Shown: positions 1-8,400 of the stretch, piece by piece
Position numbering within the stretch: the first letter of the stretch is position 1
Layout of the letters: each line of letters starts with the position of its first letter
Assembly (NCBI GenBank): GCA_943327965.2
Contig: CALPYQ020000047.1
Span: forward strand, 1-8,400
From: Singulisphaera sp. GP187
GTDB taxonomy: Bacteria; Pseudomonadota; Gammaproteobacteria; Burkholderiales; Burkholderiaceae_C
DNA length: 8,400 nucleotides
Direction: 5' to 3'
Program-made: the position numbers and the translations under genes
Notes under the pieces: model-generated
Seen by the model: the letters and a program-made list of their open reading frames with translations, nothing else
Told to the model about the DNA's origin: nothing
Databases searched by the model: none

Positions 1-2558
<2,558 letters not shown>

Positions 2559-2568
2559 GGCCTAGACC

Positions 2569-3267
2569 ATGAACGAAATGACCTACGAACAACGTCGCGG
2601 ACAGATCGAACATTATTTCGATCGGACCGCTGTGGCTGCATGGGAGAAGCTCACCTCCGATGCGCCTGTTGGCCGCATTCGTGCAAGTGTTCGTGCAGGT
2701 CGGGATCAGATGCGATCGACATTGGTCTCTTGGTTAGGCGAAGATCTCAAGGGTAAACGTATTTTGGATGCGGGCTGTGGCACGGGTGCATTGGCGGTAG
2801 AAGCCGCTCGATTAGGTGCGGAGGTGGTGGCCATCGACCTGTCCCCCACCTTGGTCGATTTGGCACGCGAGCGAATTCCAGCCGACGTAGCCCACTTGGT
2901 TGAGTTTCACAGTGGTGACATGCTTGACAAAGGCTTGGGTCACTTTGACCATGTGGTGGCCATGGACTCCATCATTCACTACGACACAGAAGATGCTGTC
3001 AATGCACTGGCCCAGTTGGCTGAGCGCACCAGCCAATCCATTGTGTTTACATTTGCACCGCGCACACCCATGCTGGCGCTCATGATTTCAGTCGGTCGTT
3101 TATTGCCCCGCGGAGATCGTGCGCCATGGCTTGAACCCATGGCAGAAACCCGCATTGCCCAACTCATGAAGACACATGACGCTTTGAATGACTGGCAATG
3201 CGCCAGAAGTCACAGAGTTTCAAGTGGTTTTTACAAATCCAAAGCCATGGAGTGGGTCCGCTCATGA
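2569..3267 (+). CDS. bchM: Magnesium protoporphyrin IX methyltransferase BchM
   Basis: BchM transfers a methyl group from S-adenosylmethionine to the C13 propionate of Mg-protoporphyrin IX, giving the monomethyl ester that is the substrate of the cyclase AcsF encoded further down. The protein has 232 residues, the normal size. It is a class I Rossmann methyltransferase: motif I is LDAGCGTG (residues 66-73), and the acidic residue expected to bind the SAM ribose hydroxyls is D90 in VVAIDLSP. The N-terminal HYFDRTAVAAWEKLTSD stretch (15-31) and the central DHVVAMDSIIHYD block are typical of BchM/ChlM. It starts 10 bases after bchL and its stop overlaps the next start (ATGA at 3264-3267). Motif I alone would allow another small-molecule methyltransferase, but the position between bchL and lhaA and the N-terminal signature make BchM secure. 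Confidence 0.96.
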   Translation: MNEMTYEQRRGQIEHYFDRTAVAAWEKLTSDAPVGRIRASVRAGRDQMRSTLVSWLGEDLKGKRILDAGCGTGALAVEAARLGAEVVAIDLSPTLVDLARERIPADVAHLVEFHSGDMLDKGLGHFDHVVAMDSIIHYDTEDAVNALAQLAERTSQSIVFTFAPRTPMLALMISVGRLLPRGDRAPWLEPMAETRIAQLMKTHDALNDWQCARSHRVSSGFYKSKAMEWVRS

Positions 3268-4700
3268 GAGCCAAGACTTTTTCAAAGTATGTCAGGCAAT
3301 TGCCTGCGTCCTGGTTGCCGTTTGCTGACGTGACCAGCGCGGGCTTGCCAATGTCTCGGCTGCTGCGACTGTCTTTGTTCAAGTTCACCATGGGTATCAC
3401 CACTGCGCTCATGATTGGTACCTTGAACCGCGTCATGATTGTGGAATTGGGTGTGTCCGCTTGGTTGGTCGCCATGATGTTGGCACTGCCACTTTTGGTG
3501 GCGCCGTTCAGGGCAGTTACTGGTTATCAGTCCGATGTGCATGTGTCGGCATTTGGCTGGCGCCGAGTGCCTTACATGTGGGGCGGTACCTTGATTCAAT
3601 TTTTGGGATTGGCTGTCATGCCCTTTGCACTGTTGGTGCTTTCGGGTCGCGGTCAAGTGCCTGTGCCCGACTGGGTGGGGCAAGGTGCTGCCGCGATGGC
3701 CTTTTTGATGGTGGGTGCTGGATTGCAAACTTCGCAAACAGCAGGCTTGGCATTGGCCACAGACCAAGCGAGTGAAGAGACACGCCCAAGAGTGGTAGCG
3801 CTTTTGTACACCATGTTGCTGGTGGGCGCCGTGTTTGGCAGCTTGGTGTACAGCTTCTTGTTGTCTAACTTCACGCCAGAATATTTGGTCCAAACCGTGC
3901 AGGGCACTGCCTTGGTGGTCTTGATCCTCAATGGCTTTGCGCTTTGGAAGCAAGAGCCGCGCAATCCCGAGCGTGTGGCCGCTATGAAAACAGAAATTCG
4001 CAGGCCTTTCAGAGAAGTTTGGGCCGAATTCATTGCCATTCCCCATGCACGACGTTTTTTGTGGGCGACAGCGCTTGGCACCATGGCCTTCAACATGCAA
4101 GACATTATTTTGGAGCCCTATGGCGGAGAAATTTTGAAGCTGAGCGTGGGTGCAACCAGCGCATTGACAGCCATGTTGGCCGGGGGTGGCTTGTTGGGGT
4201 TCTATGTTGCAGGACGCAAGTTGGCCAAAGGCATTGATCCCATGCGCTTGGCAGCCTATGGCGCTTTGGCGGGCTTGCCAGCTTTTTCTGCGGTCATTTT
4301 CTCTGCGCCTCTAGATGCAGGTTGGCTATTTCGATGTGGCGCCTTTGGTGTGGGTTTCGGTGGTGGTTTGTTTGCAGTGGGCACTTTGTTCACTGCCATG
4401 CGCTTGGAATCTGCTTTCGTGGGTCTGGCTTTAGGTGCCTGGGGCGCTGTGCAAGCTGCGGCAGCGGGCCTGTCGATGTTCTTTGGCGGTGCACTGCGTG
4501 ATGTGGTCACCACCCTCAGCAGCGAAGGTGCCTTAGGGCCTGCGTTGACCGATCCCTCTGTGGGCTACAGCATGGTGTACCACGTCGAAATGCTGTTGCT
4601 GTTTTTAACCCTCATTGCGGTTGGCCCCTTGGTCAAGCGCAGGAGTTTTGTTTCACCCGTAGTTCCCCCAACGCTCGGCTTGACCGAGTCTCGTATTTAG
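3264..4700 (+). CDS. lhaA: LhaA/PucC-family light-harvesting 1 assembly protein (major facilitator fold)
   Basis: LhaA is an inner-membrane protein of the bacteriochlorophyll-delivery branch of the major facilitator superfamily (LhaA/PucC). It is needed for efficient assembly of LH1 and is thought to supply or shield pigment during assembly. I choose the ATG at 3264, giving 478 residues, because it overlaps the bchM stop as ATGA, has GGAG at 3249-3252, and gives the usual family length. An ATG in the same frame at 3198 lies 70 bases inside bchM with no SD. Family blocks seen are LNRVMIVELGV (residues 54-64), PFRAVTGYQSD (81-91), FGWRRVPYMWGG (97-108) and ATDQASEETRPRV (165-177). About 12 hydrophobic segments follow the MFS pattern, with a polar central loop (WKQEPRNPERV and onward). 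The paralogue PucC serves LH2 and is similar in sequence; the location between bchM and puhA is the classic lhaA position, so I favour LhaA. Confidence 0.93.
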   Translation: MRAKTFSKYVRQLPASWLPFADVTSAGLPMSRLLRLSLFKFTMGITTALMIGTLNRVMIVELGVSAWLVAMMLALPLLVAPFRAVTGYQSDVHVSAFGWRRVPYMWGGTLIQFLGLAVMPFALLVLSGRGQVPVPDWVGQGAAAMAFLMVGAGLQTSQTAGLALATDQASEETRPRVVALLYTMLLVGAVFGSLVYSFLLSNFTPEYLVQTVQGTALVVLILNGFALWKQEPRNPERVAAMKTEIRRPFREVWAEFIAIPHARRFLWATALGTMAFNMQDIILEPYGGEILKLSVGATSALTAMLAGGGLLGFYVAGRKLAKGIDPMRLAAYGALAGLPAFSAVIFSAPLDAGWLFRCGAFGVGFGGGLFAVGTLFTAMRLESAFVGLALGAWGAVQAAAAGLSMFFGGALRDVVTTLSSEGALGPALTDPSVGYSMVYHVEMLLLFLTLIAVGPLVKRRSFVSPVVPPTLGLTESRI

Positions 4701-4708
4701 TTGTTCAA

Positions 4709-4714
4709 AAGGAG
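4709..4714 (+). promoter_or_regulatory. Shine-Dalgarno site of puhA
   Basis: AAGGAG within an A-rich context (AAAAGGAGAAG) lies 8 bases before the puhA ATG at 4723, in the 22-base gap after lhaA. It is among the strongest ribosome sites in the window, which fits the need for H subunit in reaction-centre stoichiometry. That link to expression is inference. Confidence 0.85.
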
Positions 4715-4722
4715 AAGTCGTT

Positions 4723-5484
4723 ATGCAAACCGTAGGAAACATTACCGGCTATGTCGATCTAGCGCAAATACTGCTGTATGTGTTTTGGATCTTCTTTGCT
4801 GGCCTTATTTATTATCTTGCGATGGAAAATCATCGTGAGGGCTACCCGATGGAGTCGACTAGCAATGGTCGGGCAGTGGTCAAGGGATTCCCCATCCCCG
4901 AGCCTAAAACATTTTTGTTGGAAGGTGGCAAAAGTGTCACTGTGCCCGACTTGATGCGCAAAGAGCCCGCTTACAACGCAGTGGCAACCAGCCCAGCATC
5001 AGGCGCGCCCATCGAGCCTAAGGGTGATGCCATGTTGGCCGCAGTGGGTGCTGGTGCTTATGCCAGCCGTGAAGATGTGCCAGAGTTGACCTCGCACGGT
5101 CAGCCATTGATTCAACCACTTCGTGTGGCCAGCGCCTACACGGTTGCTGAACAAGATGTGGACCCACGCGGCTTGCCTGTGATGGGTGGTGATGGCAAAC
5201 AAGGTGGCACGGTCAAAGACATTTGGATTGATTCTGCAGAAATGATGTTCCGTTATTTGGAAGTCGAAATTGCAGGCGGAAAATCTGTTTTGCTGCCCAC
5301 CTCGTTTTCCCTGATTCGCAGAAATCAAGTTGAAGTGCATTCTATCTATGCGCGTCATTTTGCCGCTGTGCCAGCCCTGAGAAATCCCGACCAAATCACC
5401 AAATTGGAAGAGGAAAAAATCAGCGCCTACTACGGCGGCGGAACTTTGTACGCCGATGCGAAGCGCAGCGAACCGTTGATCTGA
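4723..5484 (+). CDS. puhA: Photosynthetic reaction centre H subunit
   Basis: PuhA caps the L-M core of the type II reaction centre on the cytoplasmic side. It stabilises the complex and carries the proton path to the secondary quinone QB. The 253 residues are the normal length. One N-terminal membrane helix runs about residues 12-32 (DLAQILLYVFWIFFAGLIYY), followed by the signature ENHREGYPME (35-44). The rest is the cytoplasmic PRC-barrel-type domain, with DPRGLPVMGGDG in the middle, EMMFRYLEVEI (173-183), and LEEEKISAYYGGGTLYA near the end. E173 and R177 fall at the same numbers as the Rhodobacter sphaeroides residues I recall; Glu H173 is known there for proton transfer to QB, so the proton path looks intact. 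The gene is preceded by a strong SD 22 bases after lhaA and is followed by puhB after 54 bases. Confidence 0.98.
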   Translation: MQTVGNITGYVDLAQILLYVFWIFFAGLIYYLAMENHREGYPMESTSNGRAVVKGFPIPEPKTFLLEGGKSVTVPDLMRKEPAYNAVATSPASGAPIEPKGDAMLAAVGAGAYASREDVPELTSHGQPLIQPLRVASAYTVAEQDVDPRGLPVMGGDGKQGGTVKDIWIDSAEMMFRYLEVEIAGGKSVLLPTSFSLIRRNQVEVHSIYARHFAAVPALRNPDQITKLEEEKISAYYGGGTLYADAKRSEPLI

Positions 5485-5491
5485 AATTCAG
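5481..5491 (+). repeat. Short inverted repeat at the puhA stop codon
   Basis: CTGAAATTCAG is a perfect 5-base inverted repeat around a single central A, and it includes the puhA TGA (5482-5484). It closely resembles the repeat at the puhC stop (6687-6701). It is too short to be a terminator by itself, and its function is unknown. Confidence 0.4.
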
Positions 5492-5500
5492 ACCAGCGTC

Positions 5501-5518
5501 AATTGAAGTTGAATTGAA
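5501..5518 (+). repeat. Direct repeat in the puhA-puhB gap
   Basis: AATTGAA occurs at 5501-5507 and again at 5512-5518, 11 bases apart and so about one helical turn. A partial copy, AGTTGAGGA, at 5523-5531 contains the puhB SD. The whole 54-base gap is A-rich and otherwise empty. Such short repeats can arise by chance in an A-rich leader. Confidence 0.35.
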
Positions 5519-5526
5519 AGTCAGTT

Positions 5527-5531
5527 GAGGA
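5527..5531 (+). promoter_or_regulatory. Shine-Dalgarno site of puhB
   Basis: GAGGA lies 7 bases before the ATG at 5539, followed by an A-rich spacer (AAAGAAA). It supports the 5539 start. Confidence 0.7.
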
Positions 5532-5538
5532 AAAGAAA

Positions 5539-6219
5539 ATGGCAATCGAAAATTCAGGTCATGAATACGAGTTTGAACCGCAGTTTGGTTTACCCGAACG
5601 CTTGCCCAGTGACGAGTTCATTGTCTGGCAAGGCGCACCCGATGTGGGCGCCTTGGCCACCACTGCCTTTCACTTCAACAAATTGGCGGTGTATTTCGCA
5701 GCCTTAATTCTGGTCTGTGCTTGGCCTGCTGTGGAAGCAGGTTCTGGCGTCATGTCGGTCTTGATGGCCATCAAGTGGATTGCACCTTTGGCCATCATTG
5801 GCTTGGGTACGCTTTGGTTACTGGCCTATTTAACGGCTCGCACTACGGTGTACACCATCACCAACAAACGTGTGGTCATGCGTTTAGGCATCGTCCTTAC
5901 GGTTTCCTTCAATTTGCCGCTGAAGCAAGTCGCGTCTGCCGATGTGCGAGTTCTTCAAAAGGGCTTTGGCGACATCACTTTGGCGTTACAAGGTTCAGAC
6001 CGAATTGCTTGGGTGCATTTGTGGCCCAGTGTGCGCCCATGGCGCATTTCAAAGCCTGAGCCTACATTGCGTGCCATACCCGATGTTCAGGTCGTCGCAG
6101 ACAAGTTGCGCGAAGCTTGGACACAATCGACAGGACAAGCCGCCAACGCAAGCGCGACTAGCAGCGAAGCACAACACAATCGCAGAGACAACACGCCAAT
6201 GCAAGTGAGGCCTGTATGA
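5539..6219 (+). CDS. puhB: Photosynthetic complex (LH1-RC) assembly protein PuhB
   Basis: PuhB is an inner-membrane factor known from Rhodobacter to help assemble the reaction centre/LH1 core. It has 226 residues, close to the family's usual ~215-230. The N-terminal soluble stretch carries LPSDEFIVWQGAP (residues 22-34). Two hydrophobic helices follow at about 49-65 and 80-98. After them comes a bacterial PH-like domain from about 101, with the hallmark TTVYTITNKRVVMRLGI (102-118), then SFNLPLKQVASADVRVL and the FGDITLAL block. A motif such as HLWPSVRPWRISKPEP and an IPDVQVVADKLREAW helix lead into a polar tail rich in Q, N, S and T (about 194-226) that looks less constrained than the rest. 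The stop overlaps the puhC start (ATGA at 6216-6219). PH-domain proteins of the YdbT type look similar, but the position behind puhA settles the call. Confidence 0.95.
   Translation: MAIENSGHEYEFEPQFGLPERLPSDEFIVWQGAPDVGALATTAFHFNKLAVYFAALILVCAWPAVEAGSGVMSVLMAIKWIAPLAIIGLGTLWLLAYLTARTTVYTITNKRVVMRLGIVLTVSFNLPLKQVASADVRVLQKGFGDITLALQGSDRIAWVHLWPSVRPWRISKPEPTLRAIPDVQVVADKLREAWTQSTGQAANASATSSEAQHNRRDNTPMQVRPV
6203..6210 (+). promoter_or_regulatory. Shine-Dalgarno site of puhC
   Basis: AAGTGAGG ends 5 bases before the puhC ATG at 6216, inside the last codons of puhB. With the ATGA overlap it supports the 6216 start and coupled translation of puhB and puhC. Confidence 0.6.
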
Positions 6220-6695
6220 GTCAAGCTTATTCAGTTAATCAGTCGCTTGCACCCAGGTCAGTTGCGCCAGACAGTTTTCCACGTTGGGTGCTTTTCTGCG
6301 CGGCTGGCATTATCGCCTTCTCGCTGATTGGTGTTGGTCTCATTCGCATTACAGGCAACGGCCCTGATCAGCTTGCTGCTGCGGCCACTGTTCAACGCTC
6401 ATTAATCTTTGAAGATCAAAAAGATGGTGGTGTTCGAGTTGCCGATGGCCTTTCAGGTCAAACCTTGACCGTGTTGCATGGGGAGCAAGGTTTTGTACGC
6501 GGTGCATTGCGCGCTCTGTCGCGCGAACGCTTTTCTCGCGGCATTGGCTCTTCGCAGCCCTTTGAATTGATTGCGCGTGTTGATGGCCGAGTCACTTTGA
6601 TGGACCCCAGCACAGGACAGCGGGTCGATTTAGAGTCATTCGGACCCACGAATACCGCAGAGTTCGCGCGATTTTTAGCCATGCAACCTGAATAA
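6216..6695 (+). CDS. puhC: Photosynthetic complex assembly protein PuhC
   Basis: PuhC is a small membrane-anchored factor that in Rhodobacter capsulatus is needed for normal amounts and organisation of the reaction centre/LH1 core. The 159 residues fit the family (about 150-165). There is a short cytoplasmic N-terminus with PDSFPRW (18-24), one hydrophobic helix at about 24-43 (WVLFCAAGIIAFSLIGVGLI), and a C-terminal domain predicted to face the periplasm. That domain carries the family pattern of short beta-like stretches: RSLIFEDQKDGGVRV, TVLHGEQGFVRGALRALSRER (the most recognisable block), FELIARVDGRVTLMDPSTGQRVDLESFGPTN, and an AEFARFL end. The sequence is less constrained than in puhA. 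Identification rests on this architecture plus the position between puhB and acsF. Confidence 0.92.
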   Translation: MSQAYSVNQSLAPRSVAPDSFPRWVLFCAAGIIAFSLIGVGLIRITGNGPDQLAAAATVQRSLIFEDQKDGGVRVADGLSGQTLTVLHGEQGFVRGALRALSRERFSRGIGSSQPFELIARVDGRVTLMDPSTGQRVDLESFGPTNTAEFARFLAMQPE

Positions 6696-6701
6696 TTCAG
6701 G
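6687..6701 (+). repeat. Short inverted repeat across the puhC stop codon
   Basis: CCTGAA-TAA-TTCAGG is a perfect 6-base stem with the puhC stop codon (6693-6695) as its 3-base loop. AACCTG (6685-6690) could instead pair with CAGGTT (6703-6708), so two exclusive hairpins are possible. No T-run follows directly, so I do not call it a terminator. It could be a small mRNA-stability or processing element, or chance. Confidence 0.4.
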
Positions 6702-6727
6702 CCAGGTTTAACTGTTATCTATAAGCT

Positions 6728-6731
6728 GGAG
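6728..6731 (+). promoter_or_regulatory. Shine-Dalgarno site of acsF, with a T-run spacer
   Basis: GGAG lies 8 bases before the ATG at 6740, and the spacer is almost entirely a run of seven T (6732-6738). The spacing is good and supports this start. The U-rich spacer should stay unstructured in the mRNA. Confidence 0.7.
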
Positions 6732-6739
6732 TTTTTTTC

Positions 6740-7816
6740 ATGCAAGCTCATACAACCATCGACACTGCAGAAAAAGCATCTCAAAAAGCCGTTGAGAGCT
6801 CCATGCTCAGCCCTCGCTTTTACACCACAGATTTTGATGCCATGGACAAGCTTGACATGTCACCCATGCGTGCTGAGTGGGACAAAATGATGGCTGAATA
6901 TGAGGGCGATAACAACCACGATCACTTTCAGCGGGACGAAGAATTTGCCAAAGAAGTGGCTGAACGATTTTCGCAAGTCAGCCCAGAAATGCGTCAAGAG
7001 TTTTTAGATTTTTTAATCTCATCACTCACCTCAGAGTTTTCAGGCTGTATTCTGTACAACGAAATTTTCAGAAATGTTCAAAACCCCGATATCAAACAAT
7101 TGATGCGGTACATGGCCCGAGATGAATCTCGTCATGCTGGTTTCATTAATCAGTCTTTGAAAGACTTTGGCCTGGGCATCGATTTGGGTGACTTAAAGCG
7201 CACCAAAGCCTACACCTACTTCAAACCCAAATACATTTTTTACGCAACCTACTTGTCTGAAAAAATTGGCTACGCCCGGTACATCACCATCTACCGTCAA
7301 TTGGAAAAAAATCCAGACAAGCGTTTTCACCCAATCTTCCGTTGGTTTGAACGCTGGTGCAACGACGAGTTTCGCCATGGCGAATCCTTTGCATTGATCA
7401 TGCGCGCGCATCCACATTTGCTGCGTGGTGGCAATGTGTTCTGGATTCGTTTCTTCTTGTTGGCTGTCTACGCCACCATGTTCGTTCGTGACCACACACG
7501 GCCCATGCTGCACCAGGAAATGGGCCTTGAGTCATCTACGTACGATTACGAAGTGTTCCGCATTACCAACGAAATCACCAAGCAAGTGTTCCCAGTCAGC
7601 TTGGACATTGACAACCCTGCCTTCAGGGATGGCTTAACGCACTTGTTCCATGTTCAAACGCAAATGGATGCGGCCAAAAAACGTGGTGGCTTGATTGGCA
7701 ATCTGCAACGTGCACGCTGGGCTATTTCAGGTGGCATCACTTTCCTTCGTTTGTACTTCTTGCCTGTCAAACACCATGCTTTGCCAGCCGATGTGCGCAT
7801 GGTGCCTGCTTGGTAA
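6740..7816 (+). CDS. acsF: Aerobic Mg-protoporphyrin IX monomethyl ester (oxidative) cyclase
   Basis: AcsF is the di-iron oxygenase that forms the isocyclic (fifth) ring, turning Mg-protoporphyrin IX monomethyl ester into protochlorophyllide with O2 and reductant at the membrane. The protein is 358 residues; the founding Rubrivivax gelatinosus gene was, as I recall, first named orf358, an exact length match. Di-iron ligand candidates are E99/E108 in [12 protein letters not shown]129 and H132 in DESRH (128-132), and E210 and H213 in NDEFRHGE (208-215); E174 or E189 may contribute between them. The conserved [24 protein letters not shown] block (40-63) is present. The C-terminal half has hydrophobic helices ([14 protein letters not shown]). 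The anaerobic alternative, BchE, is a B12/radical-SAM protein and looks nothing like this. The gene sits between puhC and puhE, a layout known from proteobacterial clusters. The start at 6740 has an SD at 6728-6731. Confidence 0.97.
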   Translation: MQAHTTIDTAEKASQKAVESSMLSPRFYTTDFDAMDKLDMSPMRAEWDKMMAEYEGDNNHDHFQRDEEFAKEVAERFSQVSPEMRQEFLDFLISSLTSEFSGCILYNEIFRNVQNPDIKQLMRYMARDESRHAGFINQSLKDFGLGIDLGDLKRTKAYTYFKPKYIFYATYLSEKIGYARYITIYRQLEKNPDKRFHPIFRWFERWCNDEFRHGESFALIMRAHPHLLRGGNVFWIRFFLLAVYATMFVRDHTRPMLHQEMGLESSTYDYEVFRITNEITKQVFPVSLDIDNPAFRDGLTHLFHVQTQMDAAKKRGGLIGNLQRARWAISGGITFLRLYFLPVKHHALPADVRMVPAW

Positions 7817-7847
7817 TTTGGTCGTCAACAGACACTGAAAGCCAAGG

Positions 7848-8400
7848 ATGACCGACACCATTGTTGCGTTGGGATTTGCGATTTTTATCTGGTGGTTCAG
7901 CACAGGTATCGTGATTCTTTTAAATCGCATGTCGCGCACAGCGGTGACCATGAGTTTGGTCATCTCCTCTGCGCTGGGTCTAGGTGCTTTGGCAGGTTTG
8001 TCGCACACAGCCCATCAAACTGGCGTGATGGGTGCTTACTGCGCTTTCACGTGTGCTTTGTTGGCTTGGGGCTGGAACGAGTTGAGTTTTCTCACGGGTT
8101 GGATCACTGGCCCCCAAAAAACCCCCATCTTGAAAAGCACAAAAGGCTGGCCCCGATTTGCAGCCTCATTTAATGCGGTGGTGTGGCATGAGTTGGCCAT
8201 TCTGATTGTTGGCTTGGCCATTGTGTTCATTACGTGGGATGCCCCCAATCAAGTGGGAACCGGCACCTATTTGGTTTTGTGGGTCATGCGCACCAGTGCC
8301 AAATTGAATTTGTTTTTGGGTGTTCGCAATTTGAGTGAAGAATTCTTGCCTACACATTTGGCGTATTTGGAAAGCTTCTTTAAGCGCCGACGCATGAATG
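7848..8400 (+). CDS. puhE: PuhE family photosynthetic complex protein, N-terminal part (3' end outside window)
   Basis: PuhE (DUF3623 family) is an integral membrane protein of puh operons. Work in Rhodobacter capsulatus linked it to reaction-centre assembly and to limiting bacteriochlorophyll production; the biochemical role is not settled. The frame is open from the ATG at 7848 to base 8400, giving 184 residues. The family is about 260-280 residues, so roughly the last third is missing at the window edge, not by mutation. An in-frame TGA at 7836 leaves 7848 as the only sensible start. AAGG touches the ATG directly, and a weaker GAAAG lies 6 bases upstream, so the SD is poor. Hydrophobic helices run about 5-25, 33-53, 58-76 and 109-129. 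The family blocks WGWNELSFLTGWITGP (74-89), VVWHELAIL (111-119) and the RTSAKLNLFLGVRNLSEEFLP stretch (148-168) are clear. It follows acsF by 31 bases. Confidence 0.94.
   Translation, partial: MTDTIVALGFAIFIWWFSTGIVILLNRMSRTAVTMSLVISSALGLGALAGLSHTAHQTGVMGAYCAFTCALLAWGWNELSFLTGWITGPQKTPILKSTKGWPRFAASFNAVVWHELAILIVGLAIVFITWDAPNQVGTGTYLVLWVMRTSAKLNLFLGVRNLSEEFLPTHLAYLESFFKRRRMN

Noticed and set aside
3461..3775. A + strand frame of 104 codons within lhaA
   Set aside because: It lies in another frame of lhaA, is rich in C, W and G, and has no ribosome site or motif. The lhaA frame explains the region.
3282..4100. Long minus-strand open frame (272 codons) opposite lhaA
   Set aside because: Its product is rich in H, Q, C and R with no hydrophobic core pattern or recognisable motif, and it lies wholly opposite a gene with clear family blocks. 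It is a shadow of lhaA codon use.
6697..6725. Possible sigma-70-like promoter before acsF (TATAAG at 6720-6725)
   Set aside because: The hexamer 17 bases upstream is TCAGGC-like and far from TTGACA. One AT-rich hexamer in a 44-base gap is not enough, and the operon context does not require a promoter here.
7892..8173. A + strand frame of 93 codons (start 7892) and minus-strand frames near 7727-8357
   Set aside because: All overlap the real puhE frame from 7848, which carries the family blocks. The overlapping products have none.

Overview
This window is an internal slice of a bacteriochlorophyll photosynthesis gene cluster. It holds nine co-directional genes, all on the + strand: bchH (3' part only), bchL, bchM, lhaA, puhA, puhB, puhC, acsF and puhE (5' part only). 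The largest gap between genes is about 54 bases, and three junctions are ATGA stop/start overlaps, so it reads as one long operon. Both end genes run off the window.

Organism: PuhA, PuhB, PuhC and LhaA together mean a type II (purple bacterial) reaction centre with an LH1 antenna. AcsF means that the isocyclic ring of bacteriochlorophyll is made with oxygen. A 358-residue AcsF directly behind puhC and directly before puhE fits the Rubrivivax type of layout in Betaproteobacteria. The base composition looks moderate (about 50-55% GC by eye, not computed), lower than Rubrivivax itself. A freshwater Burkholderiales/Comamonadaceae phototroph, perhaps aerobic anoxygenic and Limnohabitans- or Rhodoferax-like, is my best guess; the taxon is inference.

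Layout: bases 1-3267 carry bacteriochlorophyll synthesis (Mg insertion by BchH, the Fe protein BchL of dark-operative protochlorophyllide reductase, and the methyltransferase BchM). Bases 3264-4700 carry LhaA, the LH1 assembly/pigment-delivery factor. Bases 4723-6695 carry the reaction centre H subunit and the two core-assembly membrane proteins PuhB and PuhC. Bases 6740-7816 carry the aerobic cyclase AcsF, and from 7848 onward lies PuhE.

How they work together: BchH-dependent Mg chelation, BchM methylation, AcsF cyclisation and BchL-dependent ring reduction are successive steps (with other enzymes between) from protoporphyrin IX towards bacteriochlorophyll a. LhaA, PuhB, PuhC and PuhE help place the pigment into the LH1-RC core that PuhA caps on the cytoplasmic side.

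I found no mobile element, RNA gene, CRISPR array or unknown gene system. The region is ordinary and conserved. The observations worth a second look are small: an over-long lhaA start, an edge-truncated puhE, short matched palindromes at two stop codons, a T-run before acsF, and a PuhB C-terminal tail of unusual composition.
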